From positions 1 to 64,000 of the forward strand of contig NZ_JAFLWA010000004.1 of NCBI RefSeq assembly GCF_017316125.1: 64,000 nucleotides of DNA, given 5' to 3'. Numbering within the stretch: position 1 is the stretch's first letter; every line of letters starts with the position of its first letter. Origin of the DNA: Enterococcus sp. DIV0660C. GTDB lineage: Bacteria; Bacillota; Bacilli; Lactobacillales; Enterococcaceae. Made by a program: the position numbers and the translations under genes. The notes under the pieces are model-generated. The model had not been told where the DNA came from and made no database searches. It saw only the letters and a list, made by a program, of their open reading frames with translations. Of this stretch, positions 7,903-17,512 are shown piece by piece.

Positions 7903-9975
7903 CTACTCTTTCATCGCAGCTCTTAAAGCAGCTGCTAATGGACTTTCTTCTGGCTCTTCCGCCTGCGAATATTTCTTCATCAGACGACGTTCCTCGTGCT
8001 TTGTCATCTTTTTCTTTTGCTCTTTTTTTCCTAACATTTTTTCTGTCGTTCCATCATATTTACAACGGAAATAAGCACCATTTTTTCCTTCAATGATTTC
8101 CATTTTCCGATGACATTGTGGACAGCGATGGTTAGACACCTTAGGATCTTTTCTTCGACGGTAACTACAGTCCACATTCGTGCATACATAGATTTTACCG
8201 TCACGTGTATTTTTTTCTCGTAAATTTGATCCACATTCAGGGCATTTCTTTTGCGTAATTGAAAAATCTTGATAAGATTGCTTGCTTGTTTTGATTTCTT
8301 GCACTAAACGTTTCGTTTCTTTTTCAATTCCTTGAAGAAATTGATTGGACTGTTTTTTTCCAGCAGCAATGGCTTCTAAATCTTTTTCCCAACTTTCAGT
8401 CAATTCCGGTGTAACTAATGAAGGATTGACTAATTCAAGTAATTGCTTGCCTTTTGGCGAAACTTGTAATCCCACTGGTGTACGTTCCATCAATTCTGAT
8501 TTGATCAATTTCTCAATAATTTCTGCGCGAGTCGCTGGTGTACCCAAGCTGTATTTCTCCATAAATCCAAGTAAACTTGCTTCAGTCAATGGTTTTGGTG
8601 GTGCTGACAGTTCTTTTTTAACTGTAAAGTTTGGTGCAATGCGCTGTCCTTTTTTCCACTCAACTTCGTTCACTGCTTCTTCAGTTGATTGTTTCCAACC
8701 AGCTTGAACTACTCGATTTTGACGAAAAACAAAGATTTCTGTTCCAAAACTTACGGTAATTTTTGTCTGGCTCACTTTATATGGTTCCGCAAATAACATT
8801 AGAAAACGTGTGACGATCATTTGATAAATTTTCTGTTCTTCGTTACTCAATTTTTCATAACGTGGACGGTTTTCCGTTGGTAACAACGCATGGTGATCTG
8901 TTACTTTGTTATCTTGAAATACTTTTGTTTGTTTCACTACTGCGCCATTTTTCAAGTAAAGTTTTACTTCTGGTGCAAAATCACTAACAGCTTGTAAACG
9001 TTCTTTCATCGTACTTTTCATATCATTTGTCAAATACTTACTATCTGTACGTGGATAAGTCACGATTTTGTGTGTTTCATACAAACTTTGAACTAAACTT
9101 AATGTTTTTTTTGCTGAATAACCATATCGTTGGTTGGCTTCACGTTGGATTTCTGTCAAATCATAAGGAAGCGGGGCAGGCTCGGTTTTTAACTTCTCTT
9201 GAATCTCTGTTACCGTTCCATTCGACTGACTTAATGTTTTCACCAGTGCTTGTGCTTCTTCTATTTTTTTCAATGCAAATTGATTCTTTTGAACCATTTT
9301 CGCTTGTTCGTTGGCCACAGCTAAATGAATCGTAAAATAAGTTTGTGGTCGAAATTGTTCGATTTTCTTTTCTTGATCACGTACTAAAGCTAAAGTTGGT
9401 GTCTGCACCCGACCCGCAGATAAATTATCTTGATATTTAACTGTCAATGCACGTGTCACATTTAATCCAACTAACCAGTCTGCTTTTGCTCTTGCCAAAG
9501 CAGAAGCATAGAGTGCATCGTATTCTTTGGCTGGCTTGAGGTGTTTAAACCCATCTTTGATTGCTTTGTCTGTTTGAGAAGAAATCCATAAACGTTTCAC
9601 TGGTTTATTAAAATGTACATATTCTAAAATCCAGCGAGCAACTAACTCGCCTTCTCTTCCAGCATCGGTCGCAATGACAACTTCCCCCACATCTTTTCGG
9701 GTTGCTAATTGCTTAATTGCCTTTAATTGATGCCCAGTTTTTGGTAGGGGTTTGATTCCTAGATTTTTAGGAATCATTGGCAATGTTTCCATCTGCCAAC
9801 TCTGCCATTCTTTGTTTAAGTCTTCTGGCATTTTCAAACTCAATAAATGACCAAGGGCCCAAGTCACGATCACCTTGGGTCCTTCGTAGTAGTTTTTATG
9901 TTTTTGATTAGCTCCAAGCACCTTGCTTAGGTCTTTGGCAACGCTTGGTTTTTCCGCTAGAATTAGTTGTTTCAT
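7903..9975 (-). CDS. topB: DNA topoisomerase III
   Basis: A 690-residue type IA topoisomerase that passes and decatenates single strands. An N-terminal Toprim domain is seen (LILAEKPSVAKDL; acidic cluster at IATDAGREGELVARW). The active-site tyrosine is in HKIVTYPRTDSKYL (about residue 309), and the helix-turn-helix-like TPATRAEIIEKL lies near 490. The C-terminus carries a Cys4 zinc ribbon (CPECGSN...CTNVDCSYR) and further CPQC. The frame opens at GTG 9990, but ATG 9975 has AAGGAA at the right distance. The gene begins inside the 3-prime end of the DUF1033 gene. The long Lys/Glu-rich tail is common in Gram-positive TopB. Confidence 0.95.
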   Translation of the reverse strand: MKQLILAEKPSVAKDLSKVLGANQKHKNYYEGPKVIVTWALGHLLSLKMPEDLNKEWQSWQMETLPMIPKNLGIKPLPKTGHQLKAIKQLATRKDVGEVVIATDAGREGELVARWILEYVHFNKPVKRLWISSQTDKAIKDGFKHLKPAKEYDALYASALARAKADWLVGLNVTRALTVKYQDNLSAGRVQTPTLALVRDQEKKIEQFRPQTYFTIHLAVANEQAKMVQKNQFALKKIEEAQALVKTLSQSNGTVTEIQEKLKTEPAPLPYDLTEIQREANQRYGYSAKKTLSLVQSLYETHKIVTYPRTDSKYLTNDMKSTMKERLQAVSDFAPEVKLYLKNGAVVKQTKVFQDNKVTDHHALLPTENRPRYEKLSNEEQKIYQMIVTRFLMLFAEPYKVSQTKITVSFGTEIFVFRQNRVVQAGWKQSTEEAVNEVEWKKGQRIAPNFTVKKELSAPPKPLTEASLLGFMEKYSLGTPATRAEIIEKLIKSELMERTPVGLQVSPKGKQLLELVNPSLVTPELTESWEKDLEAIAAGKKQSNQFLQGIEKETKRLVQEIKTSKQSYQDFSITQKKCPECGSNLREKNTRDGKIYVCTNVDCSYRRRKDPKVSNHRCPQCHRKMEIIEGKNGAYFRCKYDGTTEKMLGKKEQKKKMTKHEERRLMKKYSQAEEPEESPLAAALRAAMKE

Positions 9976-10285
9976 AAAATTCCTTTCCACTTTCTACGCT
10001 GAGTGGTTGATTCTCTTTTAATAAAGCTAACCCTTTATATTGTTGGAGATCATCATCACATTCTTCACACCAGCGCTCTTCTCCTTCATTCCAAAAGGCA
10101 CTTAGAAAGTTGCTCTTCGCATTGATATATTCATATTTTTGATGGATTGCGATCCATTGTTTTTCATACTCAGCTTTGGCTTCTTCAAAAGAATCGAAGA
10201 TCTTCTCATCTTGAATATCTTCTTCCCAATTTTCGAAAAACCACCATGGCTCATTATCACCAAACATGGTTATTACTTGATACAT
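9908..10285 (-). CDS. DUF1033 family protein
   Basis: A 125-residue cytosolic protein of the Firmicutes DUF1033 family, recognised by MYQVITMFGDNEPWWFFENWEEDI, AFWNEGEERWCEECDDDLQQYKGLALL. The function is unknown. ATG 10285 is chosen over the longer frame because GAGAGG precedes it. The last 68 bases overlap the start of topB in another frame, so the two are probably translationally linked. Acidic and Trp-rich. Confidence 0.85.
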   Translation of the reverse strand: MYQVITMFGDNEPWWFFENWEEDIQDEKIFDSFEEAKAEYEKQWIAIHQKYEYINAKSNFLSAFWNEGEERWCEECDDDLQQYKGLALLKENQPLSVESGKEFYETTNSSGKTKRCQRPKQGAWS

Positions 10286-10414
10286 ATTTGCGTTACCTCT
10301 CTTCAACTTAAATGTAAGCATTTTGTTCTGCTCGTTTCACAATAGCTACATCTTAGTCACTTTTCAAGAAAGTTGCAAGAAATCACTCTTACGAAAATCT
10401 AGCTAATTTTATTT

Positions 10415-10996
10415 TCATTTATCCAAACCTTTTTTAGATGACAATGTCGCAATAAAATCTTCAATCATCCAGCGGTAGCTTTCTTCTGGATCCACTTGTG
10501 GTTCACGCGTAAAATAGCCTAAAAAACGTAAAGATAAATAACCATGGATCAGACTTCTTAGCTCACAGCTGCGATGAACTTTTTCTTCATTTGTTAATTC
10601 GAACACTTCAAAAATCTGCAAGATAATTTGATTCGTTTCATGAATTCCATCAAGTAAAATTTCTTCATTTGTGTGAGGAATACTAATCAATAATTCATAG
10701 ACTGCACGATTGGCAAAAGCAAATTCTTGATACGTTTTTGCATATATTCGGAGTGCTTCAGCACCACTTTTTCCAACTAAAGCTCGTAATAATTGGTCAT
10801 TTAGTTCACGTAATAGCTGCGCCGTCAACGCCGTTTTCACCTCACGAATATTTTTAAAATAATTATAGAGTGAGGGCGATTTGATGTCTAAACGTTTTGC
10901 TAAATGTTGAAAAGTAAGTTGTTGCACATCCATTTCTTCTGCTAACTCACGAAAACAGTCGATGATTTTTTCTTGAGACAGATTTCTCTTTTTCAT
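10415..10996 (-). CDS. TetR family repressor of the adjacent MFS pump
   Basis: A 193-residue TetR protein with an N-terminal HTH (LTFQHLAKRLDIKSPSLYNYFKN) and a TetR_C_33/WHG-like C-terminal half. The frame is open to 11038, but ATG 10996 has a perfect GAGGAG 9-10 bases upstream, so the extra 14 residues are probably not translated. It is divergent from an MFS transporter at 11148, and an inverted repeat TAAACTA/TAGTTTA lies inside the transporter promoter. The family role is ligand-relieved repression; the ligand is unknown. Confidence 0.85.
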   Translation of the reverse strand: MKKRNLSQEKIIDCFRELAEEMDVQQLTFQHLAKRLDIKSPSLYNYFKNIREVKTALTAQLLRELNDQLLRALVGKSGAEALRIYAKTYQEFAFANRAVYELLISIPHTNEEILLDGIHETNQIILQIFEVFELTNEEKVHRSCELRSLIHGYLSLRFLGYFTREPQVDPEESYRWMIEDFIATLSSKKGLDK

Positions 10997-11077
10997 TTCT
11001 TTAATCTCCTCATAAGTAAAAAAATCCTTAACATTCATAGTTTAACATGAAAATCTAGGATAAAAAAGGGAGTTTTG

Positions 11078-11106
11078 TTGATAAACTATAGTCTGTAGTT
11101 TATAAT
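11078..11106 (+). promoter_or_regulatory. MFS pump promoter with embedded TetR operator
   Basis: TTGATA (11078-11083), 17-bp spacer, TATAAT (11101-11106). The inverted repeat TAAACTA (11082-11088) / TAGTTTA (11096-11102) fills the spacer, which would block polymerase when bound. A further TAGTTTA is at 11038-11044 on the repressor side. Confidence 0.75.
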
Positions 11107-11147
11107 AATCGACTGTAGATGAAAATTTTCAGAAAGAAGGATTTTGT

Positions 11148-12446
11148 TTGACTACACAAATAAAAAGAAAATTATTTAGAAAAAGAGAAGTTTGGGAACG
11201 TAATCTACTTGTTTTATGGTTTGGTACTTTTATGGCTGGTATTGGGTTTAGTCTGGTCATGCCATTTATGTCACTTTACATAGACACGTTAGGTCATTAC
11301 AGTACCGCTCAGTTGAATTTTTGGAGTGGCTTGACCTTTTCTTCTACTTTTTTGGTAACGACGATCATCTCCCCATGGTGGGGAAAACTTGCCGATCAAA
11401 AAGGACGAAAATTGATGCTGCTACGTGCTTCTCTTGGCATGGCGGTCGTGATTGCACTGATGGGTTGTGTCAGCAATGTTTATCAACTTGTCGGCTTACG
11501 TCTCTTACAAGGTATTTTTTCAGGCTATATCAGTAACGCCACAGCTCTCGTTGCGACAGGGACGCCTAAAGAAAAAAGTGGTCAAGTTCTCGGAACACTG
11601 GCAACTGGATCAGTTACTGGAACATTGCTTGGTCCGCTGTTAGGTGGGATTTCTGCTTCAACATTTGGTTATCGCCCAACATTTTTTATTACTGGAATCA
11701 TTTTATTTTTAGTTTTTCTACTTAGTTTATTTTTTGTTCATGAAGAATTTGTGCCTGTTAAAAAAGAAAACATGGTCTCTGCCAAACAAATTTTTCGAGA
11801 GCTTAAGTATCCTCAGGTTGTTTTAGGAATGTTCATCACAACGATGATCATCCAAGCATCTAATAATTCAATTAGCCCAATCATTAGTTTATATATCCGC
11901 CAGTTATTGAATGGACACGGAAATGTGACCTTAGTTAGTGGAATCATCGCATCCATTCCTGGGATAGCAACTTTGATTGCTGCACCCCGATTTGGAAGGC
12001 TTGGTGATCGAATCGGTAGTGAACGAATTTTAGCAATTGGTTTAGGTTTTGCTGTTTTAGTTTATATCCCAATGGCATTTGTCACCAATGTTTGGCAGCT
12101 TGCTGGTTTACGTTTTTTAGTTGGGATCTCAGATGCGTGTCTTCTTCCGGCAGTTCAAGCATTGATTACTAAATATTCACCACATCATGCTGCAGGTAGA
12201 ATTTTTAGTTACAATCAATCCTTTCAAGCAACAGGGAATGTGATTGGTCCAATGATTGGTTCAAGCGTTTCGAGTGCTTTTGGTTATCGAGGTGTATTCC
12301 TCTCAACTTCATTACTGGTCATGGTTAATTTTGTGTTAGTCCGTCATAATACACAAGCTATCCACGAAACAGTTACCGAAAAAGCAACCCCTTTAGATGA
12401 TTCAGCATTAACAGACCATTCTTTGAAAGAAAAACAGTTGCATTAA
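11148..12446 (+). CDS. MFS multidrug efflux transporter (PmrA/MdtG-like)
   Basis: A 432-residue transporter with 12 predicted membrane segments of the drug:H+ antiporter group. Motif A is visible as GKLADQKGRKLMLLR (loop 2-3) and a second GRLGDRIGSERIL in loop 8-9; motif C-like GTLLGPLLGG is in segment 5. Translation begins at TTG 11148, seven bases after AGAAGG. It is divergent from a TetR regulator whose likely operator overlaps its promoter. Resembles pneumococcal PmrA in overall layout; substrates are not predictable. Confidence 0.88.
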   Translation: MTTQIKRKLFRKREVWERNLLVLWFGTFMAGIGFSLVMPFMSLYIDTLGHYSTAQLNFWSGLTFSSTFLVTTIISPWWGKLADQKGRKLMLLRASLGMAVVIALMGCVSNVYQLVGLRLLQGIFSGYISNATALVATGTPKEKSGQVLGTLATGSVTGTLLGPLLGGISASTFGYRPTFFITGIILFLVFLLSLFFVHEEFVPVKKENMVSAKQIFRELKYPQVVLGMFITTMIIQASNNSISPIISLYIRQLLNGHGNVTLVSGIIASIPGIATLIAAPRFGRLGDRIGSERILAIGLGFAVLVYIPMAFVTNVWQLAGLRFLVGISDACLLPAVQALITKYSPHHAAGRIFSYNQSFQATGNVIGPMIGSSVSSAFGYRGVFLSTSLLVMVNFVLVRHNTQAIHETVTEKATPLDDSALTDHSLKEKQLH

Positions 12447-12456
12447 ATAAAAAAAT

Positions 12457-12494
12457 GAAAAGATTCATTGATAGTGATATCAATGAATCTTTTC
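12457..12494 (+). terminator. Terminator of the MFS gene
   Basis: Stem GAAAAGATTCATTGAT/ATCAATGAATCTTTTC a few bases after the stop codon. Confidence 0.75.
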
Positions 12495-12530
12495 TCACAT
12501 CTATCTTCTTTTCTGTTAGTGGACAACAAA

Positions 12531-12561
12531 AATAGCTACTCCTAAGTTAGGAGTAGCTATT
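12531..12561. terminator. Terminator downstream of mnmA
   Basis: Stem AATAGCTACTCCTAA/TTAGGAGTAGCTATT with a T-run on the right and an A-rich left flank. It can serve leftward mnmA and rightward read-through. Confidence 0.8.
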
Positions 12562-12633
12562 TTTTCTTTTTTATGACTTAGCGTACTCATGATTGCTTGC
12601 TCAAAACGATGTATACTGTTCTTCCTTATCGTC

Positions 12634-12662
12634 TCGGAGCTGGACGATTTGCGCCGCAACCT

Positions 12663-12665
<3 letters not shown>
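12634..12665 (-). repeat. Dispersed 3-prime-end repeat, copy 2
   Basis: Leftward TAAAGGTTGCGGCGC... ending CAGCTCCGA; the initial TAA is the mnmA stop codon. About 26 of 32 positions match the copy after the KDG kinase gene. Confidence 0.65.
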
Positions 12666-13799
<1,134 letters not shown>

Positions 13800-13969
13800 T
13801 CAATTAGATTTTCTGAAACATCTACGAGTTGAAGGTCGCAACTTTTCAGTGCTTTCCATTATACGTCATTTTTTTGAAAATTTCATCTCTTTGTTCTTAA
13901 GATTTCACCAAAAATAATTTCAATAACTTGTAATCAAAAAATCATCGTTTTATATAAAATAAGTTTTTC

Positions 13970-14581
13970 TTATACTCGGTTGATTTTTGCTAGTTCTTCT
14001 TGTTTTGCTTGAAAAATTTCATCAATATTGACTTCTGACAGCGGCGATCCAAATGGCAATGCTCTACCTAACAGTTCTCTTTCCGGAGCATCCACACCAA
14101 CATTTACATCGTTTCCAATTGGAACACTGTAATTGTGGATGTGTCCATGTAAATTACGGACTGCATCATTTTGTCCCAACAGTAAAGGATAGTGCGTTAA
14201 ATAATATTGATGATGATTAAATTTAACAATTGCGCCGACATCATGAAAATAAAACTTCTTATCTTGATTCATCATTCCAGGATCATTTTTTTCTAAATAA
14301 CGAAAAAAGGCACGGCTGTCATGGTTTCCTTTAATAAAATGGATTTTTCCATTTAGTTGTTCCACTTGTTCCAGTACTTCTTGACTTCCTTTTTCATACT
14401 GGGGGTGCATAGCAAGATCACCTAAATGATAAACGGTATCGTGCTCTTTTACGATAGCATTCCAACTATCAATAAGTTGGGCATTCATTTCGTCAACTGT
14501 TTTAAATAAACGTGGAGCAAAATCATTTTGTCCTAATAGAGCCTCATGAAAAAAATGAAGATCACTAATAAAATAATTCAT
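13970..14581 (-). CDS. Calcineurin-like metallophosphoesterase
   Basis: A 204-residue phosphoesterase with the full metal-binding series: SDLHFFH at the N-terminus, HLGDLAMHP, KGNHDSRAF, and HGHIHNYSVP. ATG 14581 follows AAAGAGG; the frame extends to 14608 only through a TTG. It is cytosolic (no signal). The family includes uncharacterised phage-like and YjjB-like phosphoesterases that may cut nucleic-acid or nucleotide phosphodiesters; the substrate is unknown. It stands alone, convergent with nothing close. Confidence 0.85.
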   Translation of the reverse strand: MNYFISDLHFFHEALLGQNDFAPRLFKTVDEMNAQLIDSWNAIVKEHDTVYHLGDLAMHPQYEKGSQEVLEQVEQLNGKIHFIKGNHDSRAFFRYLEKNDPGMMNQDKKFYFHDVGAIVKFNHHQYYLTHYPLLLGQNDAVRNLHGHIHNYSVPIGNDVNVGVDAPERELLGRALPFGSPLSEVNIDEIFQAKQEELAKINRV

Positions 14582-14738
14582 GTTCTCGCCTCTTTCTAAA
14601 CTTCTCAAGTTCTCTTTATTTTAGCGTTCTTTTGCTAAAATCACCAAAGTTAGAGCCGAATAAAGAGAAGTTGTTTTTCATTCATGCTAAACTGAACGTA
14701 GCTATTGCCAAACTAAACAAGAGAGAAAGGTGAACATT

Positions 14739-15509
14739 ATGACAATTTCATTCACTGGAACAATCAAAAAAGATCAAACAATTATCGAGTTAGCTGATGG
14801 ACAAGGTACCTTAACAATTTCAAGTAAGAAAGTGGCACCTGCAGACAACTCTTTTGAATTGTACTTCCAAAATCGTCACTGTATTGGAATTGATTCTGCA
14901 CCTAAAGAATTTGATACGCTTATTTTGGTATCACTCCCTTGGGAAATGGAAGCAAATTATTTAAGCCATTCCTTTTTCACACTTGCAGAAGAAAATAACT
15001 TAACGGTTTCAAAACCAAAAGATATTGCAAAGCAAATTCCTGCAAATGTTTTACCAAAAATTGAGGAATCACGCGAACAATTTTTACGTTTATTAACAAC
15101 ACTTGGTTACTCCTTCTTGCCAACAGAAATAAAGAAAAAGAAACCAGGAAAAGCACGTCATCGATGGTCAAAAGAAGTCAGTAAAATTCCTTTCACCGTT
15201 CATTTTCGTGACAGTAAAGCCACTATTTACTGGAAAAACAGAAATGAAATGTTAGTTAAAAAAGGAGCAATCATGATGACAGAAGCCCCTCTCAATAAAG
15301 ATGGATCGGTGAGTTACGCTGCAAAGTATGGTGACAAATTACGTGCCGATCATCAAGAAAATATTTCTGGTAATAAAACAACTGCTGATATTATTTTGAA
15401 AAGTGTCAATGAAGTCAGTTTGTTTCTTTACTTTGGAGGGACAAACAGTTGGTTGGAAATTCTAGATGAGAATGGAAAAAGTCTAGATGAATGGACTAGA
15501 GTAGATTAG
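14739..15509 (+). CDS. Conserved hypothetical protein, family not recognised
   Basis: A 256-residue soluble protein. ATG 14739 is preferred over GTG 14730 because GAAAGG is eight bases upstream. The N-terminal half looks beta-rich (TISFTGTIKKDQTIIELADGQGTLTISSKK), the middle has a basic stretch (IKKKKPGKARHRWSKEV), and the C-terminal part again looks beta-rich. No signal peptide or membrane segment. It has ordinary codon use and a strong terminator, so it is real, but I cannot assign a function. Confidence 0.75.
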   Translation: MTISFTGTIKKDQTIIELADGQGTLTISSKKVAPADNSFELYFQNRHCIGIDSAPKEFDTLILVSLPWEMEANYLSHSFFTLAEENNLTVSKPKDIAKQIPANVLPKIEESREQFLRLLTTLGYSFLPTEIKKKKPGKARHRWSKEVSKIPFTVHFRDSKATIYWKNRNEMLVKKGAIMMTEAPLNKDGSVSYAAKYGDKLRADHQENISGNKTTADIILKSVNEVSLFLYFGGTNSWLEILDENGKSLDEWTRVD

Positions 15510-15556
15510 TTTGCTGATACAAACACTTGAAATAAAGAACTAGCATCAACAATAGC

Positions 15557-15600
15557 AAAACAGGAGCTGTGACAATCCTTTTGTCACAGCTCCTGTTTTT
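15557..15600. terminator. Bidirectional terminator
   Basis: Long stem AAAACAGGAGCTGTGACA/TGTCACAGCTCCTGTTTT with T5; ends the rightward hypothetical gene and the leftward sugar-acid operon. Confidence 0.88.
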
Positions 15601-15694
15601 GAATAGGTGGTGTTCACAAAACTACTCCTCGTAATAATTCACAACTGTTACAAAATATGAAAGGCTATTTTTTTCAGAGTTGTTCTTTATTTTT

Positions 15695-15726
15695 TCGGAG
15701 CTGATCGCTTGGCGCCACAACCTTTT
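15695..15726 (-). repeat. Dispersed 3-prime-end repeat, copy 3
   Basis: Leftward AAAAGGTTGTGGCGC... ending CAGCTCCGA, starting two bases after the KDG kinase stop and lying before the operon terminator. Confidence 0.65.
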
Positions 15727-15728
15727 TC

Positions 15729-16745
15729 TTAACGAATCAAGTCTGTTTCTGGATGTTCCAGTAATTGCTTGACTTGTTTTCGCGTTGTTAGCGGCACATC
15801 TCCTTGGATTGCATGAGCAAGTCGAGCATTAGCAATGGCAAATGCCACAGTTTCTTCCAAGGACCAGCCTTCAGCAAAGCCAAGTAGAATTCCCGCAGCA
15901 TACGCATCGCCAGCACCAATTCGATCTAAAACTTCCAATCGTTGCTTAGGTAATTCGAATGTATCTGTCGGCGTCATCAAATAACCACTCAAAAATTTTT
16001 CATGATCAATCACTTGACGTTTTGTTCCAGCGAACCATGTAATGTCATAATGTGCTAAAAATGATTGGATAAAAGCAGGTTCACTTTCTGTAACGGAGAC
16101 GCTCGATTTCCATTGCATCAACTCAACCAGATCTCGGGTCGAACCAAAAACAATCGTACAATAAGGTAATATTTTTTCGTAACGCTGCTTCATTTGTTCT
16201 TTTTTCCCTGCTTCTTGATTTAAACTGGGGCGAAAATTGAAATCAAAACAAACGATTTTTCCTGCAGCATGTGCTTCTTTTGCCAACGTAATCGCCGTTT
16301 GCGCTGTAATCTCAGTCAAACTCAGACTAATTCCGCAGATATGAACCATATCTACTTGTTCAATGAATCGCTTCACACCATACGCTTCGATTGAAGACAA
16401 ACTAAACGAACTGCTTTTCCGATTTTGGTAAGTAACTTCAGTTGGCCTTGCGCCGAATCCCATCTCTGCAAAGTACGTACCAATGTGTTGATGTTGTTGA
16501 ATGATATATTCTGTTTGAATACCTAAACTTTTTAAATTAGCTAATGCAGCTTTTCCTAAACGATTGTCTGGTAAAGCCGTCAACAAATAGCTTTCTATTT
16601 CAAAATGTGCTAAATTTCCAACCAGATTCACACCTGTTCCCGTATATGCCATTCGCAACGTATGTGTTTGTTCTAATTGCAAATGTTCTGGGGGCGTCAA
16701 GCGTAACATCACTTCTCCATATGCACCAATCTTCATTTTTTTCAC
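15729..16745 (-). CDS. kdgK: 2-dehydro-3-deoxygluconate kinase (PfkB family)
   Basis: A 338-residue ribokinase/PfkB sugar kinase that should phosphorylate 2-keto-3-deoxygluconate to KDPG. The N-terminal MKIGAYGEVMLRLTPP and the C-terminal signature DRIGAGDAYAAGIL (catalytic Asp in GAGD) are clear. The frame starts with GTG 16745 one base after the aldolase stop; ATG 16736 is an alternative. It is the last gene of the operon behind the KDPG aldolase, which fits kinase-then-aldolase flux. Its presence implies that the upstream PLP enzyme yields unphosphorylated KDG. Confidence 0.85.
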   Translation of the reverse strand: MKKMKIGAYGEVMLRLTPPEHLQLEQTHTLRMAYTGTGVNLVGNLAHFEIESYLLTALPDNRLGKAALANLKSLGIQTEYIIQQHQHIGTYFAEMGFGARPTEVTYQNRKSSSFSLSSIEAYGVKRFIEQVDMVHICGISLSLTEITAQTAITLAKEAHAAGKIVCFDFNFRPSLNQEAGKKEQMKQRYEKILPYCTIVFGSTRDLVELMQWKSSVSVTESEPAFIQSFLAHYDITWFAGTKRQVIDHEKFLSGYLMTPTDTFELPKQRLEVLDRIGAGDAYAAGILLGFAEGWSLEETVAFAIANARLAHAIQGDVPLTTRKQVKQLLEHPETDLIR

Positions 16746-16746
16746 T

Positions 16747-17487
16747 TTACTTCACCAGCTTCTCCATCATTTCCAATAACGTTTCAACATCTTCGACTTT
16801 TGTATCGCCTGTTTCTGGATCAATAATTGAGCTATAAACATGAGGAATAATTTTTTTCACGCCAGCATCAACGGCAATCTGCACGATCTCTTCGAAATTC
16901 GTTAAATCAATACCTCCTGTTGGTTCCAACGCAAAATCGAATTTTGCACAAGCTTTTGCGACTGCTTGATATTCTTCTTTATGCGTAAGCCCCTTCATAG
17001 GAAAATATTTAATGGATGTCCCACCCATATCTTTTAATAACTGAATAGCTGTTTCAATTGGTACTTCAGCTGCAGGTGCTTGTGCACTTAATGGCCCAGT
17101 TGCGATATTGACATAGCCTACTTTTCCAGTCGGTGACACGAGACCATTTATAACTGTTTCTTCTTGTTGTAGTAATGCTCGTGAAGCACCTACCCCCGTA
17201 AATACTTGGTTCACATGTTGTGGTTGCAAAACAGCTGATAATCTTGAAACCATTTGACTTTGGTTGGGATCACCCGCACCTAAGCCAACAGACAAAGCAT
17301 TATTGGTTGCTTCTTGGTATTTCTTCATATCAGCAATCGCTGCTTCATCAGTTTCATAATTTTTCGAAAGAACGCCTAAAACAATATGACCCTTGGCTGC
17401 TTCATAACATGCTTTTGCGTTTTCGACAGAGTTTGCTAAAACGTTTAGACAAATTCGATCGGCTAAATAATTTGGACTAAGTGACAT
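16747..17487 (-). CDS. dgaF: KDPG aldolase, DgaF type
   Basis: A 246-residue aldolase of the DgaF/KDGP_aldolase family (not the Eda family), cleaving 2-keto-3-deoxy-6-phosphogluconate to pyruvate and glyceraldehyde 3-phosphate. Recognised by VLGVLSKNYETDEAAI, GLGAGDPNQSQMV, TSIKYFPMKG (likely Schiff-base Lys) and ALEPTGGIDLTNF. ATG 17487 follows GAGGAG. It sits between the SelA-like PLP enzyme and KDG kinase in the same arrangement as the D-glucosaminate pathway genes of Salmonella and the EF0837-0839 locus, as I recall them. Confidence 0.88.
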   Translation of the reverse strand: MSLSPNYLADRICLNVLANSVENAKACYEAAKGHIVLGVLSKNYETDEAAIADMKKYQEATNNALSVGLGAGDPNQSQMVSRLSAVLQPQHVNQVFTGVGASRALLQQEETVINGLVSPTGKVGYVNIATGPLSAQAPAAEVPIETAIQLLKDMGGTSIKYFPMKGLTHKEEYQAVAKACAKFDFALEPTGGIDLTNFEEIVQIAVDAGVKKIIPHVYSSIIDPETGDTKVEDVETLLEMMEKLVK

Positions 17488-17512
17488 TCTTCATTCTCCT
17501 CATCAATTGGTT

